From contig QCOL01000001.1 in NCBI GenBank assembly GCA_003212925.1, forward strand, positions 1 to 64,000: a stretch of 64,000 nucleotides of DNA, in the 5' to 3' direction. The stretch is from Pelagibacteraceae bacterium AG-430-P08. Lineage in GTDB: Bacteria; Pseudomonadota; Alphaproteobacteria; Pelagibacterales; Pelagibacteraceae. This document shows positions 59,905 through 64,000 of the stretch, piece after piece. The position numbers and the translations under genes are program-made. The notes beneath the pieces were generated by a model, which did not search any database, was not told the DNA's origin, and saw only the letters and a program-made list of their open reading frames with translations. Positions within the stretch are counted from its first letter, which is position 1. Every line of letters begins with the position of its first letter.

Positions 59905-60587
59905 TATTTAATATTATTTAAAAGATTTTTAAAAAAGATTGATCCATCTTCCCCAGATAAACTTTCATCTATCATTCTTTCAGGATGAGGCATCATACCT
60001 AAAACATTTTTTTCTTTGTTAAAAATACCCGCGATATTTTTAATTGAGCCATTAGGATTTATTTGATCATTTGTATTACCATTTTGATCACAATAATAAA
60101 TGGCTATTTGATTGTTATCTTCAATCTCTTTGAGTTGATCGTTGGTACAAAAATAGTTACCCTCATTATGGGCTATGTGAAATTCCAAAACTTGTTTATC
60201 TAGGTTTTTAAAAAAAGTGTTTTCTTTGTTGTCAACTTTTACGTGGACATTTTTACAAATAAACTGAAGGTATTTATTTCTTAATAATACTCCTGGCACC
60301 AATCCAGCCTCAACCAAAATTTGAAAACCATTACAAATTCCCATCACTAATCCACCCGATTTTGCAAAGTTAATTACTGAGTGCATAATTTTTGACTTTG
60401 AAGCCATACTTCCACAACGCAAATAATCACCATAAGAAAAACCTCCAGGTAAAACAATTAAATCACTTTTGGGCAATTCTTGATCATCATGCCAAACCAT
60501 TTTATTTTTAAATCCAAATTTTGTAAGAGCAACATCCATGTCTCTATCACAATTTGAACCAGGGAAGGTTATAACCGATGATTTCAT
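59904..60587 (-). CDS. purQ: phosphoribosylformylglycinamidine synthase, glutaminase subunit
   Basis: A 227-residue class I glutamine amidotransferase. [18 protein letters not shown] begins it, [42 protein letters not shown] has the nucleophile Cys, and [10 protein letters not shown] the His-x-Glu end of the triad. It supplies ammonia to PurL. It starts 3 bp after purS and overlaps purL by 1 nt. Confidence 0.97.
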   Translation of the reverse strand: MKSSVITFPGSNCDRDMDVALTKFGFKNKMVWHDDQELPKSDLIVLPGGFSYGDYLRCGSMASKSKIMHSVINFAKSGGLVMGICNGFQILVEAGLVPGVLLRNKYLQFICKNVHVKVDNKENTFFKNLDKQVLEFHIAHNEGNYFCTNDQLKEIEDNNQIAIYYCDQNGNTNDQINPNGSIKNIAGIFNKEKNVLGMMPHPERMIDESLSGEDGSIFFKNLLNNIK

Positions 60588-60590
60588 TAA

Positions 60591-60833
60591 TTATTGTGTT
60601 TCAATAATTTTGTAGTTTTCAATAACAAGATTAGCTAAAAGTTTTTTACACATATTTTCTACAAGATCTTTAGCTTTTTTTGGATCATTTTCTTTAACAT
60701 CAATCTCAAAATATTTGCCTTGTCTAACCTCATTCACAGAATTAAAGCCCATACCATCTAATGTCTCATGGATTACTTTGCCTTGTGGATCCAAAACATC
60801 CTTTTTCAGAGTTATTATTGCAGAAACTTTCAT
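60591..60833 (-). CDS. purS: phosphoribosylformylglycinamidine synthase subunit PurS
   Basis: An 80-residue PurS of normal size. SAIITLKKDVLDPQGKVIHETLDGMGFNSVNEVRQGKYFEIDV contains the D-x-Q-G-x-x-I and R-x-G-K-x-x-x-x-x elements of the family. It bridges PurQ and PurL in the ammonia-channelling complex. It overlaps purC by 4 bp. Confidence 0.95.
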   Translation of the reverse strand: MKVSAIITLKKDVLDPQGKVIHETLDGMGFNSVNEVRQGKYFEIDVKENDPKKAKDLVENMCKKLLANLVIENYKIIETQ

Positions 60834-61615
60834 TTTCGCTTCTTTTTAATTGAGGAAAGTTTAGTAACATTTACTGCAGAAACATTCGATTGCTCATGTA
60901 GAATTCCGAGTCTTTTAGCAACCTCGGTATACGCAGGCAATAAATCTCCTAAATCTTTTCTAAATCTATCTTTATCAAGTTTTTTGTCAGTTGCTGAGTC
61001 CCATAGTCGACAAGTATCAGGACTTATTTCATCAGCCAAAATAATATCTTTCCTTCCATCAATTTTAGTTCGTCCAAATTCTAATTTAAAATCAATTAAT
61101 TTTATTCCTACTCCTCTAAACATTCCAATCATGAAATCATTAATTCTAAAGATAGTTTTTTTTATCTTTTCAATTTCTTTTTTATTTGCCCAATCAAATG
61201 CGTAAATATGATCCTCTGAAATTAAAGGATCACCAAGTTTGTCATCTTTTAAACAATACTCAATTAAAGGTTCTTTTAATACAGTTCCATCTTCTATTCC
61301 AAGTCTTTTAGTTAAAGATCCTGTTGCCACATTCCGAATAATAAATTCAATTGGAATTATCTCTACAAATTTAATTAATTGTTCTCTCATGTTTAATCTT
61401 TTGACTAAATGATTTTCAATACCAATTTGCGATAAATTTGTAAGTATATGTTCAGAAATTCTATTATTTAAAACTCCTTTACCCTCAATAGTTGTTCTTT
61501 TTTCATTATTAAATGCTGTAGCATCATCTTTAAAATATTGGATTACTAAATTTTTATCTGAGGTCGAATAAATTATCTTGGCTTTTCCCTCGTAAAGTTT
61601 TTTACCTTTTTTCAT
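60830..61615 (-). CDS. purC: SAICAR synthase
   Basis: A 261-residue enzyme. KLYEGKAKIIYSTSDKNLVIQYFKDDATAFNN is the N-terminal nucleotide-binding block; IEFIIRNVATGSLTKRLGIEDG and DFKLEFGRTKIDGRKDIILADEISPDTCRLWD are the PurC signatures. It joins CAIR and aspartate to SAICAR. It is in the middle of the pur operon and shares 1 nt with purB and 4 bp with purS. Confidence 0.97.
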   Translation of the reverse strand: MKKGKKLYEGKAKIIYSTSDKNLVIQYFKDDATAFNNEKRTTIEGKGVLNNRISEHILTNLSQIGIENHLVKRLNMREQLIKFVEIIPIEFIIRNVATGSLTKRLGIEDGTVLKEPLIEYCLKDDKLGDPLISEDHIYAFDWANKKEIEKIKKTIFRINDFMIGMFRGVGIKLIDFKLEFGRTKIDGRKDIILADEISPDTCRLWDSATDKKLDKDRFRKDLGDLLPAYTEVAKRLGILHEQSNVSAVNVTKLSSIKKKRK

Positions 61616-62907
61616 TATTTGAAAACCCGCCTAAAAATTAGATTTACATTTTTAAAGTGTTTAGAATAACTAAAGATAGACTTCAGTTTTTTGATTGAAA
61701 TTTTACTCATTATTAACTTGTCAGACTGGATAACATTAAACAAATCTAAATTTTCAGCAAAACATTTTTTTGCATATCCTTGTACTAACTTATAGGATTT
61801 TTCTCTTGTGATACCAGTTTTTGTAAGTTCTAGCATCACCTCTTGTGAAAAAATTAAACCTTTAGTTAGATTAAGATTTTCTAGCATTTTTTTTGGATAA
61901 ACAATCATATTATCTAAAACATTTGCTAATCTTGTAAGAGCAAAATCTAGAGTAATATTTGCATCAGGCCCAATATATCTCTCTACACTTGAATGTGAAA
62001 TATCTCTTTCATGCCATAAAGCAATATTTTCAAGCGCTGGGACAACAGAACTTCTAACCATTCTTGCAAGACCTGTTAAATTTTCACTTAATATTGGATT
62101 TTTTTTATGGGGCATTGCAGAGGAACCCTTTTGACTTTTAGAAAAGTATTCTTGCAATTCATAAACTTCTGATCTTTGTAAATGTCTTATTTCTATAGCA
62201 ACTCTCTCTATACTTCCTGCAATGATGCCTAGAACTGAAAAATAAAATGCATGTCTATCTCTTGGGATTATTTGTGTAGAGATCGGTTCAACTTTTAATC
62301 CAAGTTTTTTTGCAACATGTTTCTCAACATTAGGGTTTACATTTGCAAATGTACCAACAGCACCAGAAATTGCACAAGTTGATATTTGATCGATAGCATA
62401 AACTAATCTTTCTCTATTTCTTTTAAACTCTTCATAAAAGGAAGCTAATTTTAATCCAAATGTTATTGGCTCAGCATGAATGCCATGACTACGACCAATG
62501 CATGGGGTAAACTTATATTTTCTTGCTTGTTTTTTTAATACTTTTAAAATTTGATCTACGTCTTTTAAGATAATTTTTCCTGACTGAACTAACTGAATAT
62601 TAAAACTTGTATCTACTACATCCGATGAGGTCATGCCGAGATGGAGGTATCTAGCTTTAATTCCTGCCTTTTCAGTTACGGAGGTTAAAAAAGCAATTAC
62701 ATCATGTTTAACTTTACTTTCAATCTGATGAATTCTTTTTACATTTATCCTCGCTTTTTTTCTAACTATTGATGAGACACCTTTTGGAATTTGACCAAGT
62801 TTTTCCATTGCTTGAGCTGCAGCAATTTCAACATCTAACCATATTTTGTATTTATTTTCTTCAGACCAAATAACTGTTAATTCTTTTCGAGAGTATCTTT
62901 TAATCAT
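61615..62907 (-). CDS. purB: adenylosuccinate lyase
   Basis: A 430-residue fumarase/aspartase-superfamily protein. HDVIAFLTSVTEKAGIKARYLHLGMTSSDVVDTSFNIQ and IGRSHGIHAEPITFGLKLASF have the catalytic His regions; KSQKGSSAMPHKKNPILSENLTGLARMVRS is the superfamily signature loop with the mobile Ser. It acts twice in purine synthesis, on SAICAR and adenylosuccinate. It lies 3 bp after map and 1 nt before purC. Confidence 0.97.
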   Translation of the reverse strand: MIKRYSRKELTVIWSEENKYKIWLDVEIAAAQAMEKLGQIPKGVSSIVRKKARINVKRIHQIESKVKHDVIAFLTSVTEKAGIKARYLHLGMTSSDVVDTSFNIQLVQSGKIILKDVDQILKVLKKQARKYKFTPCIGRSHGIHAEPITFGLKLASFYEEFKRNRERLVYAIDQISTCAISGAVGTFANVNPNVEKHVAKKLGLKVEPISTQIIPRDRHAFYFSVLGIIAGSIERVAIEIRHLQRSEVYELQEYFSKSQKGSSAMPHKKNPILSENLTGLARMVRSSVVPALENIALWHERDISHSSVERYIGPDANITLDFALTRLANVLDNMIVYPKKMLENLNLTKGLIFSQEVMLELTKTGITREKSYKLVQGYAKKCFAENLDLFNVIQSDKLIMSKISIKKLKSIFSYSKHFKNVNLIFRRVFK

Positions 62908-62910
62908 TAA

Positions 62911-63684
62911 TTATAAGTATGGGGGCTTTGAATAACCTTTAACAGATTCTGTAAATATTTCATATCCATTTTCTGTAATTCCTACAGTATGTTCAAATTG
63001 TGCAGATAAAGATTTATCTTTAGTGACTGCAGTCCACCCATCATTAAGCACTTTTACATTAAATTTTCCAGCATTAATCATTGGTTCAATTGTAAATGTC
63101 ATTCCAGTTTTTAATTCCATACCTGTATTCTTTGTTCCATAATGTAAAATATTTGGTGCCTCATGAAATGTTGTGCTTATACCATGCCCACAAAAATCTC
63201 TTACAACCGAAAAACCTTTTTCTTCAATATAAGATTGAATTTCATATCCTATATCTCCTAGTTTTATTCCAGGTCTTAAAATTTTTATAGCTTTCATCAT
63301 TGATTGGTAAGTAGCATCAATAAGATTATTCAATTTTACAGATGTTTTTCCTATACAAAACATACGACTTGTGTCACCATAGTGATCATTAATTATTGCA
63401 GTCACATCAACATTTAGTGCGTCACCCTCAACTAAAATTCTATCTTCTGTTGGAATACCATGACATACAACATGATTAAGAGATGTGCATAAAGATTTAG
63501 TAAAACCACGATAGTAAAGTGGGGCAGAGTGGCCACCATTATCTCTTATAAACTCATAGCCAAGCTTATCAATATAGGCTGTTGAAACACCCTCTTTAAT
63601 ATTTTCAGTTAACATGTCTAAAGTTTGTGCAGCTAACTTTCCTGCTATTCTCATTTTTTCAAATTTTTCAGTATAATTATTCAT
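62911..63684 (-). CDS. map: methionine aminopeptidase, type I
   Basis: A 257-residue enzyme with all five metal ligands visible: NVDV and GDTSR (two Asp), FCGHGIS (His), TIEPMI and EHTVG (two Glu). This contrasts with the ligand-poor M24 relative at 23.7 kb. It removes N-terminal Met from nascent proteins. It overlaps the end of sfsA by 8 bp (the map ATG lies in the last codons of sfsA) and precedes purB by 3 bp. Confidence 0.96.
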   Translation of the reverse strand: MNNYTEKFEKMRIAGKLAAQTLDMLTENIKEGVSTAYIDKLGYEFIRDNGGHSAPLYYRGFTKSLCTSLNHVVCHGIPTEDRILVEGDALNVDVTAIINDHYGDTSRMFCIGKTSVKLNNLIDATYQSMMKAIKILRPGIKLGDIGYEIQSYIEEKGFSVVRDFCGHGISTTFHEAPNILHYGTKNTGMELKTGMTFTIEPMINAGKFNVKVLNDGWTAVTKDKSLSAQFEHTVGITENGYEIFTESVKGYSKPPYL

Positions 63685-64000
63685 CTATAATTTTAATTTT
63701 TTTATCAATATCAATTTTTTTAGAACTAATGTTACATCTATAAGCCAAAAAATTTACTCCTGCTTTTTTGGCTTTTAAATAATTTTCATAATATTTGTTA
63801 TCTATATCTTTTGCTATTCTAAAGTATTCCATATTTTGTATTTGAACTAAAAAAATTAAGTAAGATTTGTAGCCCTTTTTTATGGCATCAATAAGGGTAA
63901 GTAAATGTTTTGACCCCCTAGTAGTAATCGCATCAGGAAACTCAGCAATTTTTTTGTCTCTAAAGAGAGTTACATTTTTTACTTCGAGGAAAATTTTTTG
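63677..64000 (-). CDS. sfsA: SfsA-family protein, C-terminal part (5' end outside window)
   Basis: An open minus-strand frame runs from the window edge to a stop at 63677 and is not in the ORF track. The 107 visible residues contain IFLEVKNVTLFRDKKIAEFPDAITTRGSKHL, SYLIFLVQIQNMEYFRIAKDID and AGVNFLAYRCNIS, which match the C-terminal two thirds of SfsA (sugar fermentation stimulation protein, DNA-binding/nuclease-like fold). The N-terminal OB-fold part is outside the window. The last codons overlap the map start by 8 bp, so it heads the map-pur operon seen here. Its cellular function is poorly defined. Confidence 0.9.
   Translation of the reverse strand, partial: QKIFLEVKNVTLFRDKKIAEFPDAITTRGSKHLLTLIDAIKKGYKSYLIFLVQIQNMEYFRIAKDIDNKYYENYLKAKKAGVNFLAYRCNISSKKIDIDKKIKIIDE

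Noticed and set aside
60768-61205. 145-residue plus-strand ORF
   Set aside because: It lies wholly antisense to purS/purC, both certain genes, and has no recognisable motif; a shadow ORF.
1-64000. CRISPR arrays, insertion sequences, prophage, rRNA, riboswitches
   Set aside because: No regularly spaced repeats, transposase or integrase motifs, or rRNA seen; all gaps are under about 160 bp and none shows a riboswitch fold that I can recognise by eye.

Overview
The window is very AT-rich, densely coded bacterial DNA. Most gaps are 0-60 bp, neighbouring genes often overlap by 1-4 bp, and no gap exceeds about 160 bp. The gene content points to an alphaproteobacterium of the SAR11 clade (Pelagibacterales): a dimethylglycine/sarcosine dehydrogenase-like enzyme beside alanine dehydrogenase, a TRAP transporter, prpDBC, a fused speD-speE, single copies of small housekeeping genes, and lysine/asparagine/isoleucine-rich proteins. 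The lineage is inferred from gene content and composition; no rRNA is present to confirm it.

Layout. (1) 1-5.2 kb: end of ald, a DMGDH-type flavoprotein, a BASS-family transporter, a two-wHTH regulator with a nested inverted repeat upstream, and two small tandem membrane-protein paralogues. (2) 5.3-17.2 kb: an accessory surface-glycan island, extremely rich in A/T runs and containing a tRNA-Met. It holds rmlB, rmlA, rmlC, an NDP-hexose 2,3-dehydratase, a Gfo/Idh 3-ketoreductase candidate, a C-methyltransferase, two SDRs, glycosyltransferases and an FkbM methyltransferase. Together these fit a complete route to a dTDP-activated C-methyl-branched 2,6-dideoxysugar (mycarose type). (3) 17.2-21.4 kb: apt / mtnP-mtnA-FucA-type aldolase-speDE, a coherent spermidine-synthesis and methylthioadenosine-salvage unit that looks like the DHAP shunt. 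(4) 21.4-23.7 kb: a HisJQM-like amino-acid ABC transporter without its ATPase. (5) 23.8-38.5 kb: a metal-ligand-poor M24 protein, LPS-type glycosyltransferases, a redoxin, gamma-carbonic anhydrase, a lipoprotein esterase, an HIBADH/GlxR-type reductase, an MFS carrier, rpoZ with a long acidic tail, a CoA-transferase, a TRAP transporter, dusA, a TauE-type carrier and a DUF2061 protein. (6) 38.6-47.5 kb: phosphohexomutase, nrdAB, the methylcitrate-cycle operon prpDBC, and gph. (7) 47.5-57.1 kb: a stand-alone GlmU acetyltransferase domain with glmS, class II DAHP synthase, nadE, cysS-cimA-trmJ, rpsD and a methyltransferase. (8) 57.1-64 kb, minus strand: sfsA(partial)-map-purB-purC-purS-purQ-purL-bolA-grxD, one compact operon.

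Regulatory reading. Several genes (apt, an SDR, rpoZ, nrdA, nadE, and more loosely rpsD) have a -10-like hexamer only 6-12 nt before the start codon and no Shine-Dalgarno sequence, which suggests leaderless mRNAs. Two terminator hairpins (before dctQ and before the DUF2061 gene) have U-tracts running directly into the next ATG, and a third hairpin ends 2 nt before the ABC permease start. No CRISPR array, insertion sequence, rRNA or recognisable riboswitch was seen.
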